Shown: in pieces, positions 11,985 to 24,589 of the stretch | Numbering within the stretch: the first letter of the stretch is position 1 | How the letters are laid out: each line of letters begins with the position of its first letter | Assembly: GCA_003427395.1 (NCBI GenBank) | Contig: BFEA01000024.1 | Span: 1,879,268 to 1,943,267 of the forward strand | DNA length: 64,000 nt | Direction: 5' to 3' | From: Chara braunii | Lineage: Eukaryota > Streptophyta > Charophyceae > Charales > Characeae | Notes under the pieces: model-generated | Database searches by the model: none | Told to the model about the DNA's origin: nothing | What the model saw: the letters and a program-made list of their open reading frames with translations, nothing else | Position numbers and translations under genes: made by a program

Positions 11985-13369
11985 TTCAATCCACGCCCAA
12001 AAAAAAACTAACCACTAAATCTTAATAACGTCATTCCTATTGAATCTGCCATAACTAAGAACCCCCACTTCGATTTCCCCTTCGTTTGTTTTCCTCGGGA
12101 AACGAGCGAGCTACACAACCATTTCTGTCATATCCAGCGCGCCTCGATACCTCCGCGCATCATTATTCCTCTTCAGCTTCATCCCTGTCTATCCTTTGCT
12201 AAACCTAACCACGGATCTGCATTCGCCCGAGGTTAAAAACCCCTATCTACCACCTTCCCCCATTCGTTTCATTGAGAACGAGCGGGGCACACGCCTTCGA
12301 CCTCCGCCATAGCCACCTTCATACTACCTCCACGCAACCACTTTCTCTCCTACCTCCCTGTCTACTAACCCATTGCCCAAACTAATACTACTACTAAGCT
12401 CGCCTGGTCCAAGAACCTCAGGTTTGCATCTTTGTTTGTCGAAAACGGTCGAGAAACGGCCAAGTAAACTAATTTTCACTCCCGTTCGTCTTCCTTTCCG
12501 ACACTCTCCGCGCAATCACTTTCTTATTTAACCCTCGTTCTAATAATCCTAGTATAGCAAAACTAAGCCCGCCATTCACCTCGCCCTATTATAAAATATT
12601 GAAAACGAGCCTTCATTCGTCGGTTGTCATCGAGGAACGGGTGCGATCTTCACTTTCTGCTTCCACTCACTCCTGCCTACTTCCGCCATAGTCTGCCCCC
12701 CTTCTCTGCATGCACCTGGCACGACCCGCGTCTAGCTCCACCCCTTTTTCTTTTTATGTCCCTACGTTGTCCGTCACTTCCTCGCTCCCGGACGCTCCAC
12801 TCTCCCGTTCACCTGCCTCCCTCGGACCGTCCGGGCATCAACCTCCACACATAGCAGGCCGGTCGTAATGAACACGGAATCCCACTAAGGAATGTGCAAC
12901 ACTCACCTGATGAAATCAATCAGCCCCGACCAGCATGGCACTGCAGTGCATAGCTCAGACGTTGCAGCCAGTGGCAGGGATCAAGGTCTGTGGTAACGCG
13001 AGCTAAGTGTAACGGCCCTGGTATAGATCCTGGTGGTAGTAGCAAATATTCAGGTGAAACTTTTAAGACTGACATGAAAAAGGGTTCCCCGCAATCCGCA
13101 GCTTGCCACGGCGCCGCTACGGTCTCTCAACAGCGCCCTGGACCGCTATCGAGTCACTGCACTGGGGACAATCAACCATTTTTGGGTCCCAACGAGCATG
13201 CTCACATTCAATCTTCTCATAGCAGATTGGCTGGTGGGCCGCGCAGCTGCAAAGGCACGCGCCATTTGAGCCCTCCCATCTCGAGGACTGATCACCCAAC
13301 GATTTTGGCATGCGCGTTGACCGCCATTAGCCCCGGTGTCGCACCCGACTTATAAATAACAGAAACGAA

Positions 13370-13413
<44 letters not shown>

Positions 13414-14058
13414 TAATAATAATGATAATAATAATATAATAATAATAATAATATGGTGAAATAATAATCATGAAGGCAACGAAAAGCTCCGGCCCCACGA
13501 CAACAAAACCATGAGGGATAAGCTCGCCGGGTGCTCAACCTCTCAGTCCCTTCGCGCTACCTCGATACTCCCGCGCCATCGCTCTTCGGCATCGATCCCT
13601 GAACCTCCCAAATAAAAGTCCAACACCGTAACCAATAGTGCTAGGTCCAAGGCTGGGTCTAGTTTTGACGGACACCTAAATAAACACATACTGCGTGATG
13701 CACAGATCTACCGAAACGTTTTCAAAAATCTCGTTGTCGTCGATGTCGTCCCCCACATGTATGTACAGGTCACCGGCAAGCGCACCAGTCCAGAGACAAT
13801 CTTTTTAATTCTCGTTTAATTAAAAATAAAAATTTAACCGGCAACCGCACCGACTTCACAATCATCAATACGAAGAAAGATCACGTGCGCCTTCAGTCTG
13901 CACGCCCACACACTCTCTACTCTAGTCAACCATTCAGTCAACGTAAACCACATACACTGTCACGACTGGCGCGGTGTACTTAAACTTTAAACTAAACTTA
14001 TTTTTTGTCATCTACGAAAACCAGGGCGGATACCCTTGTAAGGGTGTTCGCACCGACA
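11985..14058 (-). repeat. Right copy of LTR-like segment B, reversed
   Basis: The reverse complement begins TGTCGGTGCGAACACCCTTA at 14058 and tracks the left copy (4837-6625). It includes the CGTCGATGTCGTCCCCCACA block near 13739 and the CGGTGTCGCACCCGA block near 13334. A (TAA)n tract (13368-13452) has expanded where the left copy has only a short ATT-rich run. It lies directly outside right segment A, so on the minus strand the order is B then A, as expected for a 5' LTR followed by an internal region. The inner boundary near 11985 is approximate. Confidence 0.5.
13368..13452. repeat. (TAA)n microsatellite
   Basis: Interrupted AAT/TAA repeat inside reversed segment B. It produces poly-Ile and poly-Tyr open frames on the minus strand that are not genes. 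Confidence 0.95.
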
Positions 14059-14399
14059 TCGCGATCGAATGAATCATCTGCTAGAACACGAAAATATACA
14101 CTGCCACACATGTAGATTCAGTCCAAAAACCCGAGGCCAAAAAGGTCGCACCAACAGCAGGCTTCCTCCCGAGTGTTCCACAAGATTGTTGCAAAATCGT
14201 GCCGCCCAAACTCCATTCGCACAGGCCCAAACCAACCTCGGCCCAAACAGTCGCTGCCAGACTAAAAAAAAAATATCATGGAAAAACAATATTTAAGTTT
14301 TCTTGGGATTTTGATTCGTAGTTTACTAGGGCCTATGGGTCCCCTTTTTGATGAGCTTCAAGGTTTTAATTGGGAGAATTTTTGAATCTTTGTCCGACC

Positions 14400-15440
14400 C
14401 AACTCGTTTCCTCTCCCACCCCGCTCGTGTCCCGAGCCCATCCTACTCCCCGTTCCAACCTTGTCCATCCCACGGGAGGAACTCTCCCCTCCCACCCATC
14501 CTTCCTCCCCCGATCTTTGATCCTATCCCGACCCGCTCGAGCCGGGCCCCCCCCTTCAATTCATTTGACCTTGGTCCCTCCGATTGGCTTCTCTCTCCAA
14601 CCCGTTGTCGCCTAGATCCCACCCATCCCGATCTTCTCCCGTCCCGACCTCGCCCTATCCCGACCTGCGTTCTGCTCTAGCTCCATCTCGCCCTGATCCC
14701 CGTCCCGGCCTCGTTCCTGCCCCGATCCCATCCACCCCGGTCTTCTTCCACTCCAACCCCGCCTTGTCCTGCCCCGCCCTCACCCTCGTCCCGTCTTCGT
14801 CCTAACCCGACCCCGTGCTCCCACCCTGATCCCCGTCTACCCTGGTCCTCTTCCGTTCCGATCTCGCCCTGTCCCATCCCGTCCCGACCCTCGTCCCGTC
14901 TTCATCTTATCCCGACCCCGTTCTGTCCTCACCCCGCCCCAATCCCATCCATCCTGATCCTTTCTCGTGCTGACCTCGCTCCCGTCTTCGTCCTATCCCG
15001 ACCCCGATCCTGTCCACCCGGTCATCTTCCATTCTGATCTCGCCCTGTCCCATCCCGTCCCAACCCTCGTCCTGTCTTCATCCTATCTCAGCCCCGCTCT
15101 GTTCTCACACCCCCCCCGATCTCGTCCATCCCGACCCCTTCCCGTGCTCACCTCGCCCTTTCCCGTTCCCAATCCAATCTCGTTCATGCTGATTGGCTCT
15201 CGTTTTGCCCTGACCCTTTCCCGACCCGCCCCGAACCGCGTCCCATCTTCGTTCAGTCCCTCACCCCTACTCTGCTCCGTTTCCACAGACCCGTCCCGAC
15301 CCCCGTCCCGTTAGCATCTTATCCTGACCCTGCCCCGATCCCCCTCGTCCCGATCCTGTCCACCCCGAGCTTTTCCCGTGCCCTATCTCCCTCCCTGGTT
15401 CATGATCTTGTTCCGATCTACCACCCCTTTCTCGAACCCT
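14400..15440. repeat. Degenerate C-rich minisatellite-like tract
   Basis: About 1 kb built from irregular repeats of words such as CCCGTCCCGACC, CGCCCTGTCCC and GATCCCGTCC, giving strong C-over-G strand asymmetry. No constant period is obvious and no gene is supported; the open frames on both strands are low-complexity artefacts. It lies just upstream of the LINE at 15580 and may be diverged minisatellite DNA. Confidence 0.7.
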
Positions 15441-15590
15441 GTCCCCCTTTAGAAGATTACGGGAGAGCCGATTTTCGGGAAGTAGGCGGCAAACGAGTAC
15501 GCCTTAAGCCAACTATTTTCAACCTACAGTCGTCCTCAATCTACACAAGAGCATTGATAGCTGAGCACAGGTTCGTCGCACCCCAAAAGC

Positions 15591-18532
15591 ATGTCGAGCC
15601 AAAAAAATGAGGCTAGGAAGGGGAAAGGGTTGCCACGGACGATTTGGCATCAGGGCGCCATGGGGCACCACTCGTCCGACTGGCGGCCTCGGCGAGAGGA
15701 AGGGAGGAAGGAGGATGTAACCATGACAGAAACATCATCCTCCCATCCACCCTCCACAATCCACGCGGAAGGTGCACAATCCCCCTCACAATCTCCCCCC
15801 CCTCCAGCAGAGCTGTTGAAGGAAATGAAAGACCTGCAGGAAAGGAAAGAAGTCAATAACAGTCAATCCCGGTGGACTACATGGGCAGACAAGCTTAAAA
15901 AGATGTACTCTGGCCAGACCTTATGGAGAGGGGGAAGGAAACCTGGAAATCCCACTGGACAATCTGACCACAGCGTCAACTTTCTTCTTAGCAAAATTCT
16001 TAGCTAAGCCAGAGGATAAGATAATCAGCCAAGGGGGAAAAAAGCAAAGGGTAAAAGCACTTCCAGGGGATGTGATCAAGGAAAGGGATGCAATATACAC
16101 TCGCCACGCGAGTACATGGGTTTTTTATGACGACGCAGCCTGCAAATCTACCAATGATAAGGTAGGGTGGATCTGGAAACGGCTCGCAACCCTCAAAGGA
16201 TCCGAGGAGGGGGCGCGAGATTTCTTCCTGATCCAACCTATCTCGTCAACGGTAGTCAAGGTAATTTGCATGTTTGATTCAAACAAAAGAATCATGGACA
16301 CATGACGGAGCATACCATGCGGGCGGGCGGAGGTCCGGATTTTTCCCTGTTCTCCCCCAAAACAGCAAAAACCAGAGGAAAAGGGGGACCGATTAATATC
16401 CGATCATTACTAGGTGGAATTCCGTCATGTGCCCATTGAAATTCAAGGGGCCTTTGTGCGAGAATTAGCCCAAAAATATGAAATTGTTGACTTCATCGAT
16501 CCTTTCCCACCCCATGTGACCCCAAGGGATGACTACCTCATGATAGCCCTTGATCTTCGGAAAGGCCACATCTTCACCATTGACGACGTGATCCTCTTCC
16601 GAATAGGAGGGCGAGATTTCATAATCCACACGACACATAAAACGAGACCCTGGTGTGTTAAATGCCAGACATACAACCATCTCCCGACAGAATCTAACTG
16701 TCCCCACCACCCGGCCAAAAGGATTAGAATCACAGGGCGTCTGATCCGTGACCCTCTCAAAGACACCCGATGGAGGACGGTCGATGCCGGTCACGAAGGA
16801 TGGGTATACGTGGATGAGCCACGAGAGGGAGGTGGAGTGAGGGGATGGGAATGACAAAAAGGGGAGACTTTGGAATGGAATACCAAACCCCCAAATCAAT
16901 GGACCCCCCCAAACCAGTGGAGGCACATATGGACAAGGCTGTCAAATCCCCCCCCAAGGACCCTGAGAAACCAGCACATTCACAACAGACCAGCTCTGAA
17001 GTAGGGGGGACTGAGCTTCATCTTGGACCCAGGCCTCAAGACTTCATCACCCCAACAAATTTGGGATAACTATGGCATTCCCCGACCCCAAAGAAAAAAA
17101 CGCATCCAGGCAAGAACGATAAATTACAGAACCAGAGCAAAAGATGCATCCCCAAAAAAACAGAGAACAAATTTCAGGTTATTGCGGACACATTAGATAA
17201 CGGGGACAAGCAGTTAGCCGAGCAGGGGACCAGGGAATTGGGGCAAAACGAGCCAACTGGGGGGGAAGGGAAAAATAAGACTCAAGAATGGGCAAAGGAT
17301 AAGGGAAAAAAGATGGGGGGTCGGGAAAAGGGAAGGAGAAAGGAAAGGAAAAGGAAGACAACCAACAAGGGATTATACACCGGGCCTCGGAAGAGGCAGC
17401 AGTAGCAGATCCTCCCCGAATGGTTCAGAGCCCGCAAGAACAGCTCCCCAAAATGAGCCCTTCCGGAACCACGCCTTCGCCTGCTATAGGGGAAACACCC
17501 TCTACAACAGATCCTTTCCTTCAGGCATTCGGACCCCATCCCATAGATTGGGAATCACCGGGGGCCTCCCCGGATGAGAAGATGATGGACAACGCACCTG
17601 AGGCTTGGGGGTCACAAGGGGAAGAGGATATCGAGACTAAGCTAAAGGGTTTGGCAGAATGGCTAATTAGTCATGTTCGATCATTATATTCAGGTCAATC
17701 AGAGGCATATTGGGACGAGGCTTACGTACACTTGTTCTCCTTACTAGATGAAAGTCCCAATCTAAAACAAGCCCTGGGGCAAGGTCTGTCCCCGAATCTG
17801 GATTGGCAATCAGCGTTGTATAGAATCTGGAACATTGTACACCAAAAGTTTCAGCCCCCCGAAACGACAAAGGCACCTGACCAGCCTGAAGCATCAGATC
17901 GGGTAGACAGGATACCTGATCTGCCCGAAGACACTGACGGGTTAGGTCATACCAACAAACTCTTCCTTCCTGACAGTACTCAACCGACATCGCACGTAGA
18001 AATAATCGAACAAGGGAAGGATGAAGATGCACGAAATGCAGAAGAAACAAGACTCTCCAAACGATTAAAAATACGTCATCTCATTGAGAAGGGATTGTAC
18101 CACAAAAGCCTACCGAAAGGGGACAAAGTGTTGGTACTTCCCATCAGAAGGAAGACCGGAAAATGGGAACTGGGTCTGTCACCGGCTGACTCTGAGGACT
18201 CATACGCCCCGTCCTATGGAGGGATGACGTTGCATGGTTGGCACATGAAAAGGGAGGGGACACTAGGAATCCACGAAGTCACAGACTTTATCACAAACGA
18301 ATACGAGCCAGGAGCAATGGCCACCATCAGCGTACCTTCGAAAAACCTGAAGATGGCCTATAAAGACATATACGTAAGATTTGAAGACAATAAAGAAGCA
18401 GGGCTGCAATGGCTCACACAGAACCTGTTTCACCCAACAACAAAATTAAGCCTAGTAATATTTGGTCAACGGACGACCTACTCACCTGTATATGCACAAT
18501 ACCGAGGAAGAATATTCTTAACAGGGGAGTAG
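15591..18532 (+). pseudogene. LINE A ORF1 (RNA-binding protein), broken
   Basis: Pieces lie in three frames: 15591-16007, then 16072-16305 and 16414-16854 in a shared frame, then 17420-18532. The second block resembles the DUF4283-type domain of plant LINEs (WIWKRLATLKG, then DYLMIALDLRKGHI). It is followed by a zinc knuckle, CVKCQTYNHLPTESNC, whose last spacing is longer than the usual CX2CX4HX4C. The 370-codon final block begins at ATG 17420. It is acidic, Pro-rich and of unknown fold, and it ends at a stop just before ORF2. The expected role is coating the LINE RNA. Frame changes show it is no longer translated whole. Confidence 0.7.
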
Positions 18533-18654
18533 ATTGGGATGCACAGGATTGGTCACCATTCCAAGCCAAATAGTGGGAGGGAACACACGGCTCAAAATTG
18601 ACTGGGTAGAAGTGGTGTATGGTAAGAACCAAACGTGGAAACACACCCTTCAGC

Positions 18655-19417
18655 AGGCAGACCTAGATATTCGATCGATCAATGTAAACGGTCTAGCATC
18701 CCGCAACCCGGAAAAAATAATGCATTGTGGGACCTAATGCGGGGGGTGGGGGGAAGAACATAACCGGACATAATTTGCGTCTAGGAAACCCACTTAATGG
18801 ACACAGCAGAACATCACAGGGCACACAAGCAAGTTTGTCCCTTTCAAAAATATCAAACTTGTGCCCCTACTCCAGGGAGTGCAGGGGTGACCATATGGAT
18901 TCCGCCCGAATCACGCTATAAATATCTCGACTGAGAACAAGATAAGGTGGAAGGACGGTGGGTTAAGGTGTTGGGCATGCTGGAGTTAGAAATAGTTTGC
19001 ATTTGATCCATCTATGCTCCTAACACTCCCCAGGAAAGAAGGTTTTTTTTTAAAAAGATCAAAATGATCCCTATCCCCGACATTCCGGTAATATTAGCAG
19101 GAGACTTCAATGCCACACCGGACAGGTGGCTGGACCGTTGGAGAATCCCTCCTACTACCGCACGCAACGCAGAGGAGGACAAGGGGATGTTGAGGGATTT
19201 GTGCGCCCCCCTCTCTCTCTTTGACACCTTCAGGCGTAGTCACCCGACCGAAAAGGTTTTTACTTGTTTACAAAATAATAACCCTGACAGACTGTCAAGA
19301 TCTAGAATCGATCTAATCTTGGCATCAGAGGACTTGAGTGGAGGGCTTACCTTGGCAGCAATACCGCCGATCAGCCCACACCCAGGCCTGGACCATAGGA
19401 TGTGTATGGCAGTCTAG
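18655..19417 (+). pseudogene. LINE A ORF2 endonuclease domain, broken
   Basis: The N-terminal EN motif is visible as DIRSINVNGLASRNPEKI just before a stop near 18735. After degraded sequence the frame resumes at 19064, with VILAGDFNATPD (the GDFN box), SRIDLILAS and finally GLDHR, the usual order in L1 apurinic/apyrimidinic-like endonucleases. This domain nicks target DNA for target-primed reverse transcription. The middle is interrupted by at least two frame changes, so it is not functional here. Confidence 0.75.
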
Positions 19418-19596
19418 ACCTTCCGAAAACGACCAGATCATTGGGCCAGTTACTATAAACTCAACACTTCTCTGCTTCATTTTAAATCCTTTCAGAAGTA
19501 CCTGCAGCAGGTTTGGAACTTCAAGAAGGATCACCGCTCCCAACAAGACTCTCAAATTGCATGGTTTAACAACGATTTGTTTTTTTTGGCAAAGAA

Positions 19597-21479
19597 ATGT
19601 GTCGAATATTCCAAACATATAGTTGCACAGCGATACCAGCAGGAAATCATGATAATGCAAAACCTCATGGACGCCGAACAGAAACATTTTCGCAAGGGCA
19701 GAAATCAGTCTCCAACGAATTACAATCCCAAATACTAGATCTAAAAGTCCAGCTCTTGAAACACGCACAGTATCGTTGGCAGGGAGCCCAGATAAGGACA
19801 AGACTATCCAGAATCTCGACTGAAGGAGTAATGGATGCTCATTTTTTCAGCCTAGCTGGACCTCGTTTCAAAAGAATAACGATCGAGGCGCTCTACGAAC
19901 CACAAGCCATGGAATCGGATCCGGCTGTCTCCACGGCAAAGTACGCCAAGATAACATATGATTTTTACAAGGACCTTTTCACCACGCACATGGACAGATC
20001 AGACCCACAGGACCACGATCGTCGACTAAGAGACCTTTTAGAACCAATGAACAAGTCATTGACACCTGGACAGCGTGACTCTTTCGAGACCCCAATCTCC
20101 AAACAAGAAATCTAGACCGCCCTCCTGCAAATGAAAGAGGAAAAAGCACCAGGGATTGACGGCTTCCCCAAAGAATTTTGAGAAACTACATGGGATTTTC
20201 TAAGTCGGGACATCATGGACTTCTATTAAGAAGTATGGATCACGGGTGAGATGAGCGAAAGGGTGGGGCAAGGAGTATTAACCCTCCTATATAAAAAGGG
20301 GGATAAAATGAAATTAGAAACTACCACTCTATCACACTTCTCATAATTATATACAAAATGTTGTCAAAAACCTTAGCTAACAGAATAATCCCTGTAATGG
20401 AAGATATCATCCATCCCTCTCAAACCGGCTTTATGGAAAACATGAACATTCAAAAGAATATCCTTTTAATCCATGAGGTACTCGAACTCACACTGGCAAG
20501 ACACTCTCCTCAAAACACAGCATTGATCTTTATTGATTTTGAAAAAACTTATGATCACGTAAACTGGTTGTTCTTAGACAAATGCATGGAAAGAATGAAT
20601 TTTGGACCAGACTTCAGACGCTGGGTTCAAATCCTACACCAGAATGCAACCACCTGCATTCAAGTTAATGGGTGCATGACACCACCCCTACGTCTGGAAC
20701 GTTCGGTCCGTCAGGGGGACCCAATTGCCCCCGTCCTTTTTTTTGTCATCATGGAAGCACTTGCCGCCAACCTCCAAGCAAACAAGAACATCACCAGAAT
20801 CCGAGTCACACACATCCTAGAGGAGGCAATCCCGGTGTGCTCCCTTTTTGCGGATGACCTCACCATCCTGGCGGGAGCTACACACAGCAACATGGAGGAA
20901 ATCCCGCGAATGATGAAAACGTTTGCCAAGGATTTCGACATGACAGTCAACTGGGGGAGCAAAACTCAAGGGTGGTGGATTCATTATCAAGGGGGACGCC
21001 CCCTTAAGTCACCAAAAATTAAATGGATGCCCTTAGAGACCCCAATAAAAATTCTTGGGGTTTCCATGACCGCCGAGGGACGCACACCAATCAACGATGA
21101 ATGGATTAGCACCCCGACACGACAAAAATTAGATAACTGGAGAAATAAGCACACATCCCTTTTCGGTCGTGCATTAGTAATTAACAGCGTGGTCTTCGCA
21201 ACATTATGGTACAAATCGCTATTGTGGCCACTAAGCAAAACAACATTAAAAAACCTAAAGAGAAAGGCGACTACTTTCCTATGGAGGGGGTACGGTGAGC
21301 AAAATAACGTAATCAGCTGCGTGGCGTGGGATTCCATTATCCAACCTAAGGCAGGGGGAGGCTTAGGAATAATTGACCCGGTCACGCAAGTACAAGCACT
21401 ACGACTAAAACGGATTAAAAAACTCATCTTCGTCCCCCAGTGTCCATGGTGTGCATTGGCTCTGGAACTTCTAGCTTGA
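19597..21479 (+). pseudogene. LINE A ORF2 reverse transcriptase, broken
   Basis: The linker block is at 19597-20115. Next comes KAPGIDGFPKEF with three in-frame stops (20113, about 20179 and 20227). A frameshift near 20305 splits NYHSITLLIIIYKML. The long frame 20358-21479 then holds the palm: FIDFEKTYDHVNW (motif A), SVRQGDPIAPVLFF (motif B) and LFADDLTIL (motif C, the catalytic FADD). Thumb-like sequence follows (KILGVSMTAEG, then WRNKHTSLFGRALVIN). The catalytic aspartates survive but the reading frame does not. Motif A has KTYD where most L1s have KAYD. Confidence 0.85.
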
Positions 21480-23161
21480 CTGGCCCCAGAAGCCCCCCAA
21501 TCCACCCACCTGTTAATATGGTTGGAGGATCGACTCTGGACAATCCCACGCAAGTTCCCCCGAGCAAGGGAAGGGATGGACGGAGGCGATCGGATTCTGG
21601 ACAACTTCTGGCCATCCTTATTGGAAACCTGGCGCAGACTCCCGCTCCCAGACAGAACTCACCCCGACCGCTAGGAGGAAGTCTACCGAAAACCCCTGTT
21701 TGGAAACCGATGGGTGACCAACTCAAGTTTGTATCATGACAAGCTCAGCTTTGCCTTGGAAGAGCTGGGTAAAGAAAGGGGTGCTCAGGGTCGGGGATCT
21801 CTGGGCTAATGACACAAGGGATTGGAAAACAGGAGACCAAATGCAAGGAATCCTACGATACTGCCACCACGTACAATAACATTTCGATGACCTGATTGAA
21901 GCTATCCCGCTGGCATGGTACCAAACTCTTAAACAAGGCCCCTCTTTAAAGGAAGGGGACTGGGTAACCAACAAGGAGTCTCCCCAAAGGATAGGGCAGA
22001 TACACATGTTTTCACCCCAGGCTGTCCTGGTCAAACACTACGCAATCACTAGAACTGACACCCTCCAAGGTAGCAGAGCCCCCCTTGAATGGAAAGAGAG
22101 AGCATTCGTGTATCGAGTGAGAGTCTTAGAAGAGAAAGGACAGAGGGTGGTGTTCCAGCCTTTCAAACCAATCCAGGACCTGGCTCTGGACCCAGCAGAA
22201 TGGGCTTGGGAACTCCCCCAGCAGAGGGGAGGTCCCAAAGCAGGACACATCGGCCTACACTAGTTATCGGTCAAATCAGCCTATAAAATGCTCAGACCCA
22301 AGAGACGGTTGAGAGACGTAGTCAACGACAGATGGGCCAAACACCTAAATGTGGATCGCTCCCTCCTAACCCCAATCAAATGGTTCCAAGGGCAGAAGGC
22401 AAAACCCATGAAAATCACCTTTCTGCAGTGGCAAATCGCCCAACGCTGTCTGCCAACAAATGACTGGCTGACTGACCGTACTAATTTAGAACAAAAAGGT
22501 TTGCTGCTTCCATGGTGCCAACGGTGTCAGAGCCTTTTCCCTTTCCACAAAAGGGCGGAACCATCGAACACATCTTCATGCAATGCCCGATCGCCCAATT
22601 CATATGGAGATGGTGGGATCGCATATGGAGAAAGATGGAAACTACAGTTCCCTGGACCTGGTCTTGGCAAGCCATATTGGCCGGCCATTGGCCGCACGCA
22701 GAAGCAGCCACGACCTTAATAGAGAATATGTACAAACTTGGAAGGAGGGCAGTGATGTGGGCACTTTGGTGGCAGAGATATACGCTGGTTATGGAAAAGG
22801 TGAAAGTAGAGCTGCCAGAAATCACTGAACAGATTCAGCAGCAGGTACATTTCGAACTCGCACAAAGATGCGGGATACCAAAGCACAATTAGATCTTTTT
22901 AAACAAGTAGGAGACGTTAGGAGACGGATTACAGTATTTTGCACAGACTGGGTGGGAGGGGAGAGAGAAGGATGGATTGCAAAAGTAGAATGGAGCGGAG
23001 ATGGGGGAGAGGGACAGAGGGATTTGGAAGGGATGAGAGACTATCACCTAAGCTTCAAGGACTGGATAAACATAAAACCCTCATTCCCACTTCGCCCCGC
23101 TGCTGATTTTCCAGACCCGTTCCCGCCCCAGGCCCTTTCCCTGGCAGAGGTCCTGTCCTGA
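21480..23161 (+). pseudogene. LINE A ORF2 C-terminal region with zf-RVT-like domain, broken
   Basis: Coding traces continue through GDRILDNFWPSLLETW, then 22006-22263, then 22288-22530 with WCQRCQS. They continue in another frame at 22512-22892 with GGTIEHIFMQCPIAQFIWRW. Together these give the CX2C and HX4C halves of the plant LINE zf-RVT domain. The final block (22868-23161) includes YHLSFKDW and PLRPAADFPDPF. That last block is shared with the minus-strand fragment at 33323-33556, which supports a common LINE family. Confidence 0.7.
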
Positions 23162-23667
23162 ATGATAAAATCCTACAACCCAGTCTTCCTCACATCTCTT
23201 AATCATATAAGGAATCCTTCCCTGGAGCCCCCCAGGGAGTTTTCTGCTAAACAATTTTTCATTCCTTTTTATCCCCTTTTTTTCGCTGCTTTGTGTCTAC
23301 AGATTGGGAGGGTCAAGGCTAGCAGCCCGGGCACTCTAATAACAAGAAAATACGGGGGATGGGGAGGGGGAGGGAGGAGCTAGTGTGTATCAGCAGGAAT
23401 CAGTCGCCGGGTTCAGGGGGAAGAGGTTCCCCCTTTCCGCCTTTTTATCCCGCTCAGTCAATCCCCTGGATTCCAGGGCAATCAATGCTGGCCGGATTCC
23501 CCCGTGACAGTTCCTCTTCTGATGTACTCCATATTCAATCTGTATATGGGACGCCGGACTCGTTTTCCAGCAAGGTGATGCTCCCCACCAATAGATGGAG
23601 CCTTTCCCCAGGAGCTAGTGGTGGCTGCTCTTATCAGCACCACTAACACTGGCAGGGGGCCGGGGCA

Positions 23668-23699
<32 letters not shown>
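23162..23699 (+). other. LINE A 3' UTR and poly-A tail
   Basis: Non-coding sequence ends in A27 (23673-23699). Near 23550-23575 is a short hairpin-forming block, CGGACTCGTTTTCCAG, followed by GTGATGCTCCCCACCA. Closely related blocks occur in the LINE fragments near 37582 (plus) and 33056-33080 (minus), and again at 23720-23736. A conserved 3' UTR hairpin is a usual recognition signal for LINE reverse transcriptase; that role is an inference here. Confidence 0.65.
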
Positions 23700-23701
<2 letters not shown>

Positions 23702-23846
23702 GATGGAAGTGAAGGAATGCTGGACCCGGTTTCCAGCATAGCCTACGCTGGGTAATGGCCCCAGTCCTTTCCGGGTTGTTTGTGAGGTTTCCCGGCCTCG
23801 ATTTCCTCATGAATTCTTCCAAAAAAATAAAAATAAAAAAAATTGA
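23700..23846 (+). repeat. Short LINE-3'-end-like repeat with A-rich tail
   Basis: Directly after the LINE A poly-A lies a second copy of the hairpin CTGGACCCGGTTTCCAG (23720-23736), followed by unrelated sequence and an A-rich tail AAAAAAATAAAAATAAAAAA (about 23820-23843). It could be a truncated LINE of a sister family or a SINE that borrowed the LINE 3' hairpin. Confidence 0.45.
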
Positions 23847-24148
23847 ACACTCACCACCAGACTCGAAATGATACTCGGGCACGAGAGGGTTAGCCCCTTT
23901 TAAGCAGAAAAGATGAATGAGAAAACCACTTCAAAGATGGTGGAAGTATCTCCCCTAATGACCAATGAAGTCAAGGTTGGCCAGAGTGGAAGCTTAAAGT
24001 TTTCCTGAAAATAAAAATAAAAATCAAACAACCAAGCAAGCAGTTGGGTGCGTCGGGGGAAACCGTGGATCAAAAAGTGCAGCAGGGAATCAGACACCAT
24101 GGAAACCAAGCATGAAAGATAATGAAAAGTAAACCGGCGGCGTGTGGA

Positions 24149-24275
24149 GTGCACACTCCAAATGAAAAAGGGTAACAAGGCAATGATCCAAACACAGCAA
24201 GAAAAAGAGAAGGTGCACTCCACATGAAAAAGGGTAACAAGGCAATGATCCAAACACAGCAAGGAAAAGAAAAGG
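24149..24275. repeat. ~64-bp tandem duplication
   Basis: Two units (24149-24212 and 24213-24275) share ATGAAAAAGGGTAACAAGGC and ATGATCCAAACACAGCAA, differing by a few bases. Nothing else is recognised in the 740-bp stretch 23847-24589 apart from a (CT)n run near 24395-24420. Confidence 0.85.
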
Positions 24276-24589
24276 GCTCCTCTGAAATGAGACGGACAGC
24301 ACACAGCCAGATTTCCTCATCGGTGGCAAGAACAGAGAATCAAGCAACAGACATTTTCACAACCCAAAAAACAAAGACAGAAACCTCATGCCTCTCCCTC
24401 TCTCTCTCTCTCTCTCTCTGTGTCTCCAGGAGAAAAGAAAGAGGAAAACAGATGGAGCACAAATCTGTGGATGCCATCTTGAACAGGAAGAAGCGGATTT
24501 GATTTGTGGGCAAAGCAAAGCTGATAAGATACAAGGAATAAAACGGTAATGGAAGTCTGACACTCAACCCAGGAACACATGCAGACATC

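Larger units (their letters stand above)
15580..23699 (+). mobile_element. Decayed L1-like LINE, near full length (LINE A)
   Basis: In order it carries an ORF1 region with a DUF4283-like domain and zinc knuckle, an apurinic-type endonuclease, a reverse transcriptase with the FADD box, a C-terminal zf-RVT-like region, a 3' UTR with a short hairpin, and a 27-nt poly-A tail at 23673-23699. This is the plant L1 arrangement. Several frameshifts and in-frame stops make it a pseudo-element. The 5' end is not defined precisely, and I could not identify a target-site duplication. Fragments of related copies occur at 33000-35400 (minus) and 36930-37727 (plus). Confidence 0.85.

Noticed and set aside
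14400-15440. Several 70-115-codon Pro/Ser-rich open frames
   Set aside because: They arise from the C-rich degenerate tandem tract on both strands.
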